From: Leptospiraceae bacterium
Lineage (GTDB): Bacteria > Spirochaetota > Leptospiria > Leptospirales > Leptospiraceae
Direction: 5' to 3'
Assembly (NCBI GenBank): GCA_024233835.1
Contig: JACKPC010000004.1
Span: forward strand, 184,001-248,000
Length of the DNA stretch: 64,000 nt
In this document: positions 51,700 through 61,223 of the stretch, in pieces
Numbering within the stretch: position 1 is the stretch's first letter
Layout: the number at the start of each line of letters is the position of its first letter
The notes under the pieces: generated by a model
Databases searched by the model: none
What the model was told of the DNA's origin: nothing
The model's input: the letters and a program-made list of their open reading frames with translations, nothing else
Translations under genes and position numbers: made by a program

Positions 51700-52185
51700 T
51701 TAATTCTCATATACTGCTGAAATTGCGAGAACATTCTCTTCGTTCACATAAAAGTCCAATATTGAATGACCTTCATAAGCGATTCTAACGAGTCCCAGTC
51801 CACTTTCTCTATCCTGATGCGAACGACTGGATATCTCTTTTACTTTTTCAACATAAGCTTCAAAAGGATTTTGATATCCCCTGATCCATTGGATTTGCTG
51901 GTCTAACTTTTTAAGATTATCAGAATCTCTAACCGGATTGGTTACTTCAACAATAACCTTTGATTTTTTAAGATTGAGATTATACTGAATTTTTTTATCA
52001 AGCTCAAAATTCCCGTATTTAATAGCATTTTCAAGCAATTCAGCGGAAACCATCTGTAAGGCGTATATATCTTCTTCTAAATATTCCTTTTCCTGAAGAA
52101 AAGACTTGATCTCTCTTCTTACAAGATTAACATTTTCCCAATCCGAATCAAGAGTCATGCTAAGTTTTTGCATTGGTTGTTCCAT
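51700..52185 (-). CDS. Anti-sigma-type serine kinase (HATPase, Slr1658-like)
   Basis: The ATG complementary to 52183-52185 gives 161 residues; the frame extends to a TTG at 52278, but that part has no similarity to the family. The N box is SAELLENAIKYG and the G box SGLGLVRIAYEG, as in GHKL serine kinases of the SpoIIAB/RsbW kind. It would phosphorylate the neighbouring STAS-like antagonist; no sigma factor gene is nearby. It is the first gene of the minus-strand signalling block. Confidence 0.72.
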   Translation of the reverse strand: MEQPMQKLSMTLDSDWENVNLVRREIKSFLQEKEYLEEDIYALQMVSAELLENAIKYGNFELDKKIQYNLNLKKSKVIVEVTNPVRDSDNLKKLDQQIQWIRGYQNPFEAYVEKVKEISSRSHQDRESGLGLVRIAYEGHSILDFYVNEENVLAISAVYEN

Positions 52186-52372
52186 GAATAGTGTAATAGA
52201 AGAATGAAGCAATTTTTCCTTCGGTGTCAAGCTAGTTTTCCTATTCTGAAAAACCTTTTGCAGGAAGTAAATAAACAAAAATTAGAAAAAAATCCCAAAA
52301 AAACAGAAAATACTTGAAAATAAAAGTAAAAAATAAATAATTTATTGAGCAAAACAAGTAGAGTTCAAGCCT

Positions 52373-53062
52373 ATGCCAACAACAATGATTGAGTTAGACG
52401 ATAAAATAAAAAAAATGATTTATGAGAGAGAGAAGATTTCTATAAAATCCTCTAAAATAAATTCAGAATTCGAGAAATATCTCCTGAGCATCATTACAGA
52501 AGTCTTATCTAAGCATAAGCAGGAAAGATATGTTGATCTTTTATATACAATTGCAAAAGAACTCTCAATTAATGCGATAAAAGCTAACCAGAAAAGAATT
52601 TTTTTTGAAGATCATAAGCTCGACATTACAAATGATGAGGACTATATAAAAGGTCTTGCCCTGTATAAAAGTAAGTTCTCAGAGAGTCTCGCGGAAGAAT
52701 ATGGAAAGAAGTGCCAGCAAAAAGGAATATTCGTGAGAATTAACTTCTTCTATACTGAAGATGGTATGTATATCGAGGTTATAAACAACACTCCCGTCAT
52801 AAAAACCGAAGAAATAAGGCTTAGAGAAAAGATGAAAAAAGCCATGGTATATAATGATATTGCAGAATTCTATATGGATAATATGGATAATTCAGAAGGT
52901 GCCGGTCTCGGAATCGCTCTAACCATGATTTTATTAAAAAATGAGAATATTGATCCTAACTTATTTAGAATTATCACACGTTCTACAGAAACGATTGCCA
53001 GAATCGAGCTACCTTTTACAGATAATTATATAAGTATAAGGAGTATTGAAACTAAAGACTAA
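52373..53062 (+). CDS. HATPase-domain protein
   Basis: This 229-residue protein has a HATPase-like N box (AKELSINAIKANQKRIF) and G box (SEGAGLGIALTMILLKNENI), with an all-helical N-terminal part. There is no histidine phosphoacceptor domain, so it is probably a serine kinase-like or regulatory ATP-binding protein. It is divergent from the signalling block (187-bp gap) and its stop is directly followed by the SDR start (TAA then ATG). Confidence 0.65.
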   Translation: MPTTMIELDDKIKKMIYEREKISIKSSKINSEFEKYLLSIITEVLSKHKQERYVDLLYTIAKELSINAIKANQKRIFFEDHKLDITNDEDYIKGLALYKSKFSESLAEEYGKKCQQKGIFVRINFFYTEDGMYIEVINNTPVIKTEEIRLREKMKKAMVYNDIAEFYMDNMDNSEGAGLGIALTMILLKNENIDPNLFRIITRSTETIARIELPFTDNYISIRSIETKD

Positions 53063-53830
53063 ATGGATTTGCAAAATAAAACGATATTGATAACAGGTTC
53101 CGCGTCAGGGATTGGAAAAGCTATGGCGGAACATTTTTTACAAAAAGGAGCAAAAGTTGCGATTTCGGATATAAACGGTGAAAAGCTCGAAGAAACCCGA
53201 AAAGAACTTTCCTTGAAAGGAAATGTAGTTGCTATTGAAGCAAATGTAGCCAGAGAAGCAGATGTTGAAAGCTTAATGCAAAAAACAGTTGCCAGTTTGG
53301 GTGCTTTAGATGTAGCAATTTTAAATGCAGGTATACTTCGAGATGGTCTGTTGATAAGAGTCGATAGGGAAACCGGAAAAGTTGTGAAAAAAATGAGTCT
53401 GGAACAATGGCAGTCTGTAATTGATGTGAACCTAACAGGGGTTTTTCTCTGTGGACGAGAGGCTGCAACAGTGATGGCTGAGTCAAAAAAAGGGGGAGTT
53501 ATTATCCCGATTGCCTCAGTTGCTATGCACGGAAACCCGGGTCAAACAAATTATTCAGCAGCAAAAGCCGGAGTTGCAACAATGACAAAGTTATGGGCTC
53601 AAGAATTGGCTCGATATAAAATACGAGTTGCAGGTATAGCCCCCGGTTTTATAGCTACCGATATGGTCTTAAAAGACATGAAGCCGGAAGCTCTTGAAAA
53701 ATGGCAATCTCTTATTCCAATAGGAAGACTTGGGAAAGCTGAGGAAATTGCTCATACAGCATCCTTTATTGTAGAAAATGATCTAATCACAGGTGTGGTC
53801 GTCGAAGCTACCGGTGGAATCAAGATATAG
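53063..53830 (+). CDS. Short-chain dehydrogenase/reductase (FabG-like)
   Basis: This 255-residue protein has TGSASGIG (11-18) for NAD(P), NAG (88-90), S152, Y164 and K168 of the SDR catalytic site. It is similar in layout to 3-oxoacyl-ACP reductases, but the substrate is unknown. It is adjacent to the HATPase gene and 9 bp before the ArsR gene. Confidence 0.88.
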   Translation: MDLQNKTILITGSASGIGKAMAEHFLQKGAKVAISDINGEKLEETRKELSLKGNVVAIEANVAREADVESLMQKTVASLGALDVAILNAGILRDGLLIRVDRETGKVVKKMSLEQWQSVIDVNLTGVFLCGREAATVMAESKKGGVIIPIASVAMHGNPGQTNYSAAKAGVATMTKLWAQELARYKIRVAGIAPGFIATDMVLKDMKPEALEKWQSLIPIGRLGKAEEIAHTASFIVENDLITGVVVEATGGIKI

Positions 53831-53839
53831 GGAGAATGG

Positions 53840-54199
53840 TTGGTAGAAATGGCTAAACTCAAATTTGAACTTAACAAGAAGCAGTTAGAAGCAGCAGTAA
53901 AAGGAATACAGGGAATTGCACATCCTGTACGTTTAATGATTCTTTACGCACTCAGTAAAGAGGAACTTTCCGTAGGCGAACTTTCTGAGTTCACAGGCGT
54001 AAGCCAGTCGGTAACTTCACAGCATCTGAGTAAAATGCGTGATAATGGTATTTTAGAAAGTCGTAAAGAATCGAATAAGGTCTTTTATTATGCTAAAGAC
54101 CCAAAATTCGTGGAGTTAGTTAAAAACATCATTAAAATCTACTCCGAAGCAGAAAAAAGTGGCAGCACCGGAGGACGTAAAAGTCGTTCCAAAGCTTAA
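53840..54199 (+). CDS. ArsR-family winged-helix regulator
   Basis: This 119-residue protein has the ArsR fold: HPVRLMILYALSKEELSVGEL, then SVTSQHLSKMRDNGILESR. No metal-binding Cys set is visible, so it probably responds to something other than metal. The start is TTG at 53840 with GGGAGA just before it; an in-frame ATG at 53849 gives MAKLKFEL and is also possible. The stop is directly next to the feoB stop. Confidence 0.82.
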   Translation: MVEMAKLKFELNKKQLEAAVKGIQGIAHPVRLMILYALSKEELSVGELSEFTGVSQSVTSQHLSKMRDNGILESRKESNKVFYYAKDPKFVELVKNIIKIYSEAEKSGSTGGRKSRSKA

Positions 54200-56329
54200 T
54201 TAAAAGCCTATTAGTCTGCCTGTCTGAAATACGACTAAAGATGACAGGTAGGCAAGGGTTGTCATATACACAAATAGGAAACCTGGCCAGATATACGAAT
54301 TTGTTTCTTTTCGAACTACTGCCAGAGTAGAAATGCACTGACAGGCAAACGCAAAAAATAATAAAATGCTGATACCGGTTAAGAAATTCCAGGTTTTCTT
54401 CTTAATCAGGGGATTATAGTCCTTTAACATTTTGCTTTTTAATCCCTGATTATTTTCTTCTCCATCCTCTACTCCATAGATAATGGAAAGAGTTGAGACC
54501 ATAACTTCTCTGGCGGCAAAAGAAGTGAGTAAGGAAATTCCAATTTTCCAATCAAAACCCAGGGGTAAAATCACCGGTTCTATAAATCTTCCAAACTGTC
54601 CGGCGTATGAATTCGTAATCTTTCTTTTTTTAAAATCCTGCATAACTTCTGATTTTTCTTCCGGAGATTTCAACCTGCTGAGATCCGGTTTCTCCATGTT
54701 TGGATAATTAGCCAAAAACCAAAGAATAATCGAAATATATAATATTATCGTACCCGCATTTACTACAAACGCTCTGAGATTTTTATATAAATTTAAACCC
54801 AGATTTCGAAGAGAAGGTATCTGGTAGGACGGTATTTCTGTAATAAAATAACTGGGATCGCTTTTAAAAAAAGTTTTTTTAAATAATAAGGCAAAACTTA
54901 AGGAAGTTATCAGACCCAGACTAAACAGTAAGAATAAAGCAAGACCCTGTATAGAAAGAAATCCCAAAACATTTCCTACAGGAAATATTGTCCCTATCAC
55001 CAGGATATACACAGGATAACGGGCTGAACAGGTCACAAGAGGAGCCACAAGAATAGTTGCTAATCTCTCTGAGCGATTCTCAACCGTTCTGGCACTCAAA
55101 ATTCCGGGAACTGCACAGGCAGCAGAAGATAAAAGAGGGATAAAAGACTTACCGGAAAGACCGAATTTTCCCATAAGCTTATCCATTACAAGAGCGGCCC
55201 TGGCCATATAACCACTTTCTTCCATAATACCAATAAAAAGAAAAAGAAAGCTTATCTGGGGAATAAAAGTTAAAACAGAACCCACTCCTCCAATAATGCC
55301 CTCCGCGATCAGTTCACTTAAAGGCCCTTCCGGCAACCTGGATCGAGCGAAATCGGCCATGAAATTCACTAACTTTTCAATAAGATTTGCCGGCAATTCA
55401 GACCAGGAAAAAAGTGTCTGAAAAATAAAACCCATAAGAAATATAAAAATGATAAATCCAAAAACCGGATGCAGCACATACCTGTCTATTTGATTGGAAA
55501 ACGAACGCCTGGCTCCTATTGAATCTCCCTCAAATAGAAGGACCTCCGTTACAATTTTTTTTGCAAAAAAAGATTTTTGAACTAATTCATCCTGATAAGT
55601 AAATTTGAACCCACTCTTCTCCAGTTCCTCTTTTAAAAAACTTTGAATATTTTCCGGAAAGAGTTCCAGACCCGGCAATTCAGGTTGTAAGGTTTCACCC
55701 GAAAGTTCTTTCAGGGCATTTTCTAAAATAAAATGAATATCGGTTTTCTCAAATTGAATTTTATCCTTAAGATGATTGACAAACTCTTCCTTTTTACTTT
55801 CCCAGGACCAGGTACGAACCGGTATACGAAAAGTTCCTTCCCGGAATAAAGCTTCTTTTAACTCTTTAACCCCATCTCCATTTTTTGCATTAACAAGAAA
55901 AACATCAACCCCCAACTTTTCCTTCAGTATTTCTAACTCAAGAGACATTTTTTTCTTTTTTAAAACATCTTTCATGGTTAATACCAATAAAAGTGGTACT
56001 CCCAGATCCATAATCTGGAAAAAGAACTGTAAACTTCTTTCGAGATTTAAAGAATCCATTACAAAAAGAATTCTATCATTTTCTTCCCGATTCATTAAAA
56101 ACCGGGATAAAACCTTCTTATCTTCAGAAAAACCATTCAGAGAATAAGAACCGGGTAAATCGATTACCTCGGCTTGATTTCCGCCAAGTTGAACTTTTCC
56201 ATGTAATTTCTCAACTGTTACACCATGAAAGTTTCCTGTCCTCTGACTGAGACCAGTTAACTGGTTAAAAAGAGTAGATTTACCTGAGTTTGCGTTCCCT
56301 ACTAGTAGACATCTGAATGAATGTTTCAA
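54200..56329 (-). CDS. feoB: Ferrous iron transporter FeoB
   Basis: This 709-residue protein has an N-terminal G domain (GNANSGKST at 11-19, DLPGSYSL, TMKD) and then membrane helices with the FeoB gate motifs: LLSSAACAVPGILSARTVENR and APLVTCSARYPVYI. It imports Fe(II). It starts 1 bp after feoA. Its stop codon is next to the ArsR stop on the other strand, with no gap for a terminator. Confidence 0.96.
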   Translation of the reverse strand: MKHSFRCLLVGNANSGKSTLFNQLTGLSQRTGNFHGVTVEKLHGKVQLGGNQAEVIDLPGSYSLNGFSEDKKVLSRFLMNREENDRILFVMDSLNLERSLQFFFQIMDLGVPLLLVLTMKDVLKKKKMSLELEILKEKLGVDVFLVNAKNGDGVKELKEALFREGTFRIPVRTWSWESKKEEFVNHLKDKIQFEKTDIHFILENALKELSGETLQPELPGLELFPENIQSFLKEELEKSGFKFTYQDELVQKSFFAKKIVTEVLLFEGDSIGARRSFSNQIDRYVLHPVFGFIIFIFLMGFIFQTLFSWSELPANLIEKLVNFMADFARSRLPEGPLSELIAEGIIGGVGSVLTFIPQISFLFLFIGIMEESGYMARAALVMDKLMGKFGLSGKSFIPLLSSAACAVPGILSARTVENRSERLATILVAPLVTCSARYPVYILVIGTIFPVGNVLGFLSIQGLALFLLFSLGLITSLSFALLFKKTFFKSDPSYFITEIPSYQIPSLRNLGLNLYKNLRAFVVNAGTIILYISIILWFLANYPNMEKPDLSRLKSPEEKSEVMQDFKKRKITNSYAGQFGRFIEPVILPLGFDWKIGISLLTSFAAREVMVSTLSIIYGVEDGEENNQGLKSKMLKDYNPLIKKKTWNFLTGISILLFFAFACQCISTLAVVRKETNSYIWPGFLFVYMTTLAYLSSLVVFQTGRLIGF

Positions 56330-56330
56330 T

Positions 56331-56567
56331 CTATTTATTCACCTGTATATATTTTGCATCACTCAGGCGAATAGCGATTGTACTTCTACCGAGTTTTACA
56401 ATTAATTTATCATGAGATGGAATCTTTTGCAGGACAAGAATTTCCGTACCCGGGATAAATCCATAGTCCAACAAATAGTTTACCTGTTCGGCACCGAGAA
56501 CTTCCTTTTGAAGAGAAAGAATGCTTGCACTTTCTTCTCTATCCATCTCGTTTAAGTTCAATATCAT
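56331..56567 (-). CDS. feoA: Ferrous iron transport protein FeoA
   Basis: This 78-residue SH3-like protein has the FeoA pattern: LLDYGFIPGTEILVLQKIP and LGRSTIAIRLSDAKYIQV. It works with FeoB and is encoded just before it. No clear Fur or iron-box site was seen in the short upstream region. Confidence 0.92.
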   Translation of the reverse strand: MILNLNEMDREESASILSLQKEVLGAEQVNYLLDYGFIPGTEILVLQKIPSHDKLIVKLGRSTIAIRLSDAKYIQVNK

Positions 56568-56644
56568 GGAAAATACCAGTGCCTGTATTGAGATTTTTTC
56601 TCAATTAAATTTTTTAAAAATTTTTCCTTCCTTAAATACATTTT

Positions 56645-56674
56645 TTGATTGACGGGAAAACAGCTTCATATACT
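56645..56674 (+). promoter_or_regulatory. Candidate promoter of the tRNA-Lys/tRNA-Glu unit
   Basis: TTGATT (56645-56650) and TATACT (56669-56674) with an 18-bp spacer; transcription would start about 10-12 nt before the first tRNA at 56693. The region is shared with the divergent feoA gene. Confidence 0.6.
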
Positions 56675-56692
56675 TTGTCTTTATCTGCCTGA

Positions 56693-56768
56693 GAGTTGTT
56701 AGCTCAGCCGGTAGAGCATCTCCCTTTTAAGGAGAGGGTCCAGGGTTCGAATCCCTGACAACTCACCA
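56693..56768 (+). tRNA. tRNA-Lys (UUU)
   Basis: A 76-nt gene with acceptor GAGTTGT paired with ACAACTC, D arm GCTC/GAGC, anticodon stem TCTCC/GGAGA with loop CTTTTAA (anticodon TTT, 56726-56728), T arm CAGGG/CCCTG with TTCGAAT, and encoded CCA. All stems pair perfectly. Confidence 0.96.
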
Positions 56769-56784
56769 GGCAATTATCCTATTT

Positions 56785-56859
<75 letters not shown>

Positions 56860-56947
56860 AAACTTATCCTCCATTATTATAAAAATAACTTGCTAAATTT
56901 TCCTATTCCATTCCTATATTTTCATTGATCAAACCAGAAGTTTTTAC

Positions 56948-58399
56948 ATGAAACAGGATACAATTCATTCACATATAAAAGAGAATAGTTTCAAGTTTTC
57001 TCGTAAACTTGAAACGCTCTATCAAAAGGATTACCTAAACCGCTCTCTTAAAATTATGCGTATCGCTATTGTTCTTGGGCTGCTTTTATACGCTGCATTT
57101 GGTCTTTTAGATACTTATTTTGCTCCGGATATAAGAAATAAAATATGGTTTATTCGTTATGCGATTGTTTGTCCCATGTTAATCCTTGTTTTTACCCTGT
57201 CCTATTTTTCTTTCTTTGAAAATTATATGCAGTCCATTCTTGTGATTCTTTCCCTAACAGCAGGTTTTGGAATTTTAGCTATGCTTTACCTGATTACAGA
57301 AGTTGAAACGGGAATGTCATATTATGCAGGTCTAATACTCGTACTCATGTGGGCCTACACGTTTCTTCGTATGCGTTTCTTATACGCAAGCTTTGTAGGT
57401 TGGAGTTTAGTAATTGCCTATCAGATAATCGCTATTTATGCAGAAGGCGTTTTAGATTCTCCTGTTTTCATTAAAGAATACATACGAAATAACTTTTTCT
57501 TTATCTCTGCCAATATCATTGGCATGGCCACGAGTTACCAGATAGAACTCAGTACCAGGATTGACTTTTTGCAAAGACAACTCATCCTGGAAAAACAGGA
57601 TGAAATAATAGAGAAACATAATATACTAAAAGAGAGAAATACCACCATTGAAAATGAACTGCATATGGCAAGAAACATCCAGTCTCAATTAATTCCTACT
57701 CAGTCTCCCTGGCCACAGGTTAATTTTATTTATAGACCCATGGATGCCGTAGGAGGAGACCTTTTTGATTTTTTACGTTTTCGCGAAAAAAGTAAAATTG
57801 GAATTTTTTTAAGTGATGTTTCCGGTCATGGAGTTCCGGCTGCCCTGATTACCTCCATGGTAAAAACAGCTATTCTACAATCAAAAAGATTCACCAATGA
57901 TCCCGCAGGCTTACTCATTTTCTTAAATGAATTACTTTTGCATCAAACAGCCGGTCATTTCATCACAGCATTCTATGGGATCTACGATACCGAAACAAAA
58001 GAATTTATATTTTCTAATGCAGGACATAACCCTCCTTTTCTTATACAGCAAAATAAAATCGAGTATTTACATGTAAATAAAGCTCCTCCCCTTGCTGTTT
58101 ATGAAAACGATTTCTTAGAAAAACATTCCTCTATTTATAAAAACAATTACTTAAACCTTGAAAAGATCAATAAACTATTATTCTATACCGATGGCCTGGT
58201 AGAAGCCAGAAAAGAAACGGAAGTAAAAAGATTTTTCTATGAAGAAATCGAAAAAGTTCTTTCTGAACTCAGCTCCCTATCCGGTAAAGAATTTATAGAT
58301 GAATTATTTAAAAGACTTCTCCATTTCAAAGGAAATGATAATTTTATGGATGATATCTGCATTATTAACCTCGATATTGATTCTAACGAAAACGCTTGA
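56948..58399 (+). CDS. SpoIIE/PP2C phosphatase with 6-TM YYAGL sensor (second copy)
   Basis: This 483-residue protein has six membrane helices (GMSYYAGLILVLMWAY motif) followed by a coiled linker and a PP2C domain: MDAVGGDLFDF, SDVSGHGVPAAL and LLFYTDGLVEARKE. It resembles the phosphatase at 49947 in architecture but is on the other strand and has no kinase or antagonist beside it. It overlaps the first possible codon of the next gene by a TTGA. Confidence 0.87.
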   Translation: MKQDTIHSHIKENSFKFSRKLETLYQKDYLNRSLKIMRIAIVLGLLLYAAFGLLDTYFAPDIRNKIWFIRYAIVCPMLILVFTLSYFSFFENYMQSILVILSLTAGFGILAMLYLITEVETGMSYYAGLILVLMWAYTFLRMRFLYASFVGWSLVIAYQIIAIYAEGVLDSPVFIKEYIRNNFFFISANIIGMATSYQIELSTRIDFLQRQLILEKQDEIIEKHNILKERNTTIENELHMARNIQSQLIPTQSPWPQVNFIYRPMDAVGGDLFDFLRFREKSKIGIFLSDVSGHGVPAALITSMVKTAILQSKRFTNDPAGLLIFLNELLLHQTAGHFITAFYGIYDTETKEFIFSNAGHNPPFLIQQNKIEYLHVNKAPPLAVYENDFLEKHSSIYKNNYLNLEKINKLLFYTDGLVEARKETEVKRFFYEEIEKVLSELSSLSGKEFIDELFKRLLHFKGNDNFMDDICIINLDIDSNENA

Positions 58400-58431
58400 C
58401 AGAGAACTTTTCCATACAAAAGCTTGGAAGC

Positions 58432-59580
58432 ATGTTGATTCACTTTTTTTTTCTTATTTTCCTTTTTTTCTCATCTTCTCTTTTTTCAGAAACTTTAATT
58501 TTTAAAGACGGTAGCTATATCAATTGCCGAATCAAAAATCAGAACGTTCAAAGGGTTATATATGAATACAAAGGGAAAACCCATTCTATTTCCAAAACAA
58601 AAGTTTTACGAATTGTATATACGAACGATCCTCAAAAAGCCAAAAAAGAAGTAGAAACAGAATTAATCAAGCTCAGAAAAAATCTCCTAAAACAAAAAAA
58701 AGAAAGTGAAACGAAAAAGAAAAAAGAGCAGGAAGAAAAAGAAAAAGAAGAAACCAGGAAAAAAGAAGAGGAACTTCAAAATAAATTAACCGAACTCCAA
58801 AAACGTCTCGAAGAATTAGAGCAAAAAGGATTAAGCGAAACTGAAGAACACCCTCAGGAAGATAAATTTGTTAAAAATACCTCAGAAGAAATCAGCGCTC
58901 TAAAAGTGGAAATTGAAGATCTCAAAAAGAGAACTACTCGAATTGAAAAATACCTCGAACTTGAACCGGATCTAAAAGACTACTATGGTAAACAAAGAAG
59001 TCCCTGGTCCTTAGTCTGGCGTTCTGCTCTATTTCCCGGTTGGGGTCATAGCTATGTAAGAAAAGAAGAAATCGGAATTACTTATACAACATTATTCTTA
59101 AGCTTACTTGTAATCGGTGGGGGAATTTATGACTCGGGCAGTACGGCTCTTAAAGCTGCCTCCAACAAAGAACAAACCGATCTTGTTCAGACCCATCTCT
59201 TAATGAACCTATACGAGAAAAATCAACAAGCTTTATTAGCAGAAAATCCTAATAGTACATCGATTACGGCAATAAGCTCTTCCGATATATTTTCTCTCAC
59301 CTTTTTTCCAAAATATCTAAAAACAAAAGCAGCCAGAAATACGGCATCTTCCCTTCAGGCCAAAGGTAGAGCCACTGTAGCGGCTGCATTTGGGATTTAT
59401 TTTATACAAATTGTTCATGCTTATATCACAGGAGTCTATTGGTCAAAAAGACCTGCGATTCTTTTTGAAGAATACGGAAGTCTACAACCTTCCGGTTTTC
59501 AGTTCTCTCTTAATTCCGACTCTCCACAAACGACTAAGCAGGAACAGAACTACTCTATCCACTATAATTATAAATTTTAG
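58432..59580 (+). CDS. Envelope protein with coiled coil and SALxPG domain (DUF5683-like)
   Basis: The ATG at 58432 gives 382 residues with a good signal peptide (MLIHFFFLIFLFFSSSLFS). An upstream in-frame TTG at 58396 overlaps the previous stop and is less likely. A charged coiled coil (about 75-180, rich in KKKEQEEKEKEE) leads to WRSALFPGWGHSYVRKEE and membrane segments, the same block seen at 40820-42283. Function unknown. Confidence 0.65.
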   Translation: MLIHFFFLIFLFFSSSLFSETLIFKDGSYINCRIKNQNVQRVIYEYKGKTHSISKTKVLRIVYTNDPQKAKKEVETELIKLRKNLLKQKKESETKKKKEQEEKEKEETRKKEEELQNKLTELQKRLEELEQKGLSETEEHPQEDKFVKNTSEEISALKVEIEDLKKRTTRIEKYLELEPDLKDYYGKQRSPWSLVWRSALFPGWGHSYVRKEEIGITYTTLFLSLLVIGGGIYDSGSTALKAASNKEQTDLVQTHLLMNLYEKNQQALLAENPNSTSITAISSSDIFSLTFFPKYLKTKAARNTASSLQAKGRATVAAAFGIYFIQIVHAYITGVYWSKRPAILFEEYGSLQPSGFQFSLNSDSPQTTKQEQNYSIHYNYKF

Positions 59581-59589
59581 GAGAATCGA

Positions 59590-60561
59590 ATGCACATCCA
59601 CAGAAGGGCAAGACGAAACCGAAAAAGTGAAGTTATCCGCAATATGGTAAAAGAAACCAGCCTGAGCTTAGATAATCTCGTGTATCCTCTTTTTATCGAG
59701 GAAGGAGAAAGTAAAAAAGTTGCAATTGCATCAATGCCGGGTATCTATCGCTTTAGCCCGGATCTTATGCTCAAAGAAATCGAAGAATGCCTGAAGCTTG
59801 GCTTAAACTCCTTTGTTTTATTTCCCAAACTTGAAGACAGCTTAAAAGATAGCACTGCAAGCTATTCTATGCAAAAAAATAATTTTTATCTAAAAGCCAT
59901 AAGCAGTATCAAGAAAAACTTCCCGGAAGTCTGCGTGATTACCGATGTGGCTATGGATCCCTATAGCTCGGATGGTCACGATGGATTTGTAGAGAACGGT
60001 AATATCCTAAACGATAAAACCCTCGAAATACTGGGAGAAATGTCACTCAGACAGGCAGAAGCCGGTGCCGATATATTAGGCCCTTCTGATATGATGGATG
60101 GCCGGGTAGGATACATCCGGGATATACTGGATTCGGAAGGCTTCACTGAAACGTCTATCATGTCCTATACAGCCAAATATGCCAGCTCATTCTACGGTCC
60201 ATTTCGAGATGCCCTTGACTCAGCCCCGCGTGGTGGAGATAAGAAAACCTACCAGATGGATTACAGAAACATGAGGGAAGCACTTTTAGAAGCAGAACTC
60301 GATTATTCAGAAGGTGCTGATTATATGATGGTAAAACCGGCTCTTTCCTATCTTGACGTTATTCGCCAATTAAAAGATAATTATCCTATCCCTATAGTAG
60401 CTTATAATGTCAGTGGAGAATATGCAATGGTAAAAGCAGCTTCAGAAAAAGGCTGGCTCGATGGAAATGCCTTAATGCGAGAAATCTTATATTCTATCAA
60501 ACGAGCCGGAGCCGATATTATCATCAGTTACTTTGCAAAAGAATTTGCTTCTTTAACATAA
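59590..60561 (+). CDS. hemB: Delta-aminolevulinic acid dehydratase, metal site of the non-zinc type
   Basis: This 323-residue protein joins two 5-aminolevulinate molecules into porphobilinogen for haem. Active lysines are K196 (SYTAKYASSFYGPFR) and K249 (MMVKPALSY). The three catalytic-zinc Cys positions of the E. coli-type enzyme are A121, D123 and D131 here (DVAMDPYSSDGHDG), as in magnesium-dependent enzymes. AGGAG lies before the ATG. It is alone after the envelope gene. Confidence 0.95.
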   Translation: MHIHRRARRNRKSEVIRNMVKETSLSLDNLVYPLFIEEGESKKVAIASMPGIYRFSPDLMLKEIEECLKLGLNSFVLFPKLEDSLKDSTASYSMQKNNFYLKAISSIKKNFPEVCVITDVAMDPYSSDGHDGFVENGNILNDKTLEILGEMSLRQAEAGADILGPSDMMDGRVGYIRDILDSEGFTETSIMSYTAKYASSFYGPFRDALDSAPRGGDKKTYQMDYRNMREALLEAELDYSEGADYMMVKPALSYLDVIRQLKDNYPIPIVAYNVSGEYAMVKAASEKGWLDGNALMREILYSIKRAGADIIISYFAKEFASLT

Positions 60562-60602
60562 AACAAAATATAACCATATCGCTCCTTTTTTCAGGGAACC
60601 GA

Positions 60603-60622
60603 GCGAACCACCGGTGGTTCGC
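60603..60622 (+). terminator. Perfect 20-bp palindrome, likely hemB terminator and dispersed hairpin
   Basis: GCGAACCACCGGTGGTTCGC is a perfect palindrome 41 bp after the hemB stop, followed by a T-rich tail (with a run of seven T at about 60632-60640). It also belongs to the hairpin family seen at 30492, 36109 and 61224. Confidence 0.65.
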
Positions 60623-60646
60623 TAACGTTTACGTTTTTTTGAGCAA

Positions 60647-61204
60647 TTACATATAAGGAGCTAACTTTTGTTCTACCTTGTAAGTATGATGAATCGGATG
60701 GATAATTAGCAAGTATAATACTTCCCTCAAACTCATCATTCCCATGCTAGGGTGCGGAAGGGAATAGGTATCCAATTCCTCTTCCGGTAGAGACTTCACA
60801 ACCTCCAACAATTCCTGGTTTACCTTTTCCCAGCGCTCCAGCAGATCCCCAATCTTTTTTCTTTCATTTTCAGCAACAATTCTACCGGGTGCGAAGGGGC
60901 CAAGTTGAACTACTTTACCGCTTCCAATATACTCAAAAAGTAAAGTTTGAAAGTCCCTCGGAGCCTCAACTTTTCCAAAAATTAAAAAGATAAACCTCGG
61001 TACTCGAAGTAAAAAAATAGCTCCTGTTGCTATATCTGCTATATGATGCAGGTTCTGTGCAGGTGACCAGCCTCCGAGCTTATCATGAAAAAAATATTCA
61101 GGTTTTATGGAATTGTAATAAGCACTTACCTTCCTGCTTACATCATTTAAGGAAGCTAATATTTCCGATTTTGAATAGGGATTTTTGTTTTCTAATTCTA
61201 TCAT
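60647..61204 (-). CDS. DinB-family (metal-binding four-helix) protein
   Basis: The ATG complementary to 61202-61204 gives 185 residues; an upstream GTG at 61243 lies in the hairpin repeat. Three His positions typical of the DinB/YfiT fold are seen: LHHIADIA (about 53) and HPIHHTYKVE (about 172). Such proteins bind a divalent metal and often act as thiol-dependent transferases. The partner is unknown. Hairpins flank the gene on both sides. Confidence 0.72.
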   Translation of the reverse strand: MIELENKNPYSKSEILASLNDVSRKVSAYYNSIKPEYFFHDKLGGWSPAQNLHHIADIATGAIFLLRVPRFIFLIFGKVEAPRDFQTLLFEYIGSGKVVQLGPFAPGRIVAENERKKIGDLLERWEKVNQELLEVVKSLPEEELDTYSLPHPSMGMMSLREVLYLLIIHPIHHTYKVEQKLAPYM

Positions 61205-61223
61205 TTGTTTACCTGTAAAAAAA

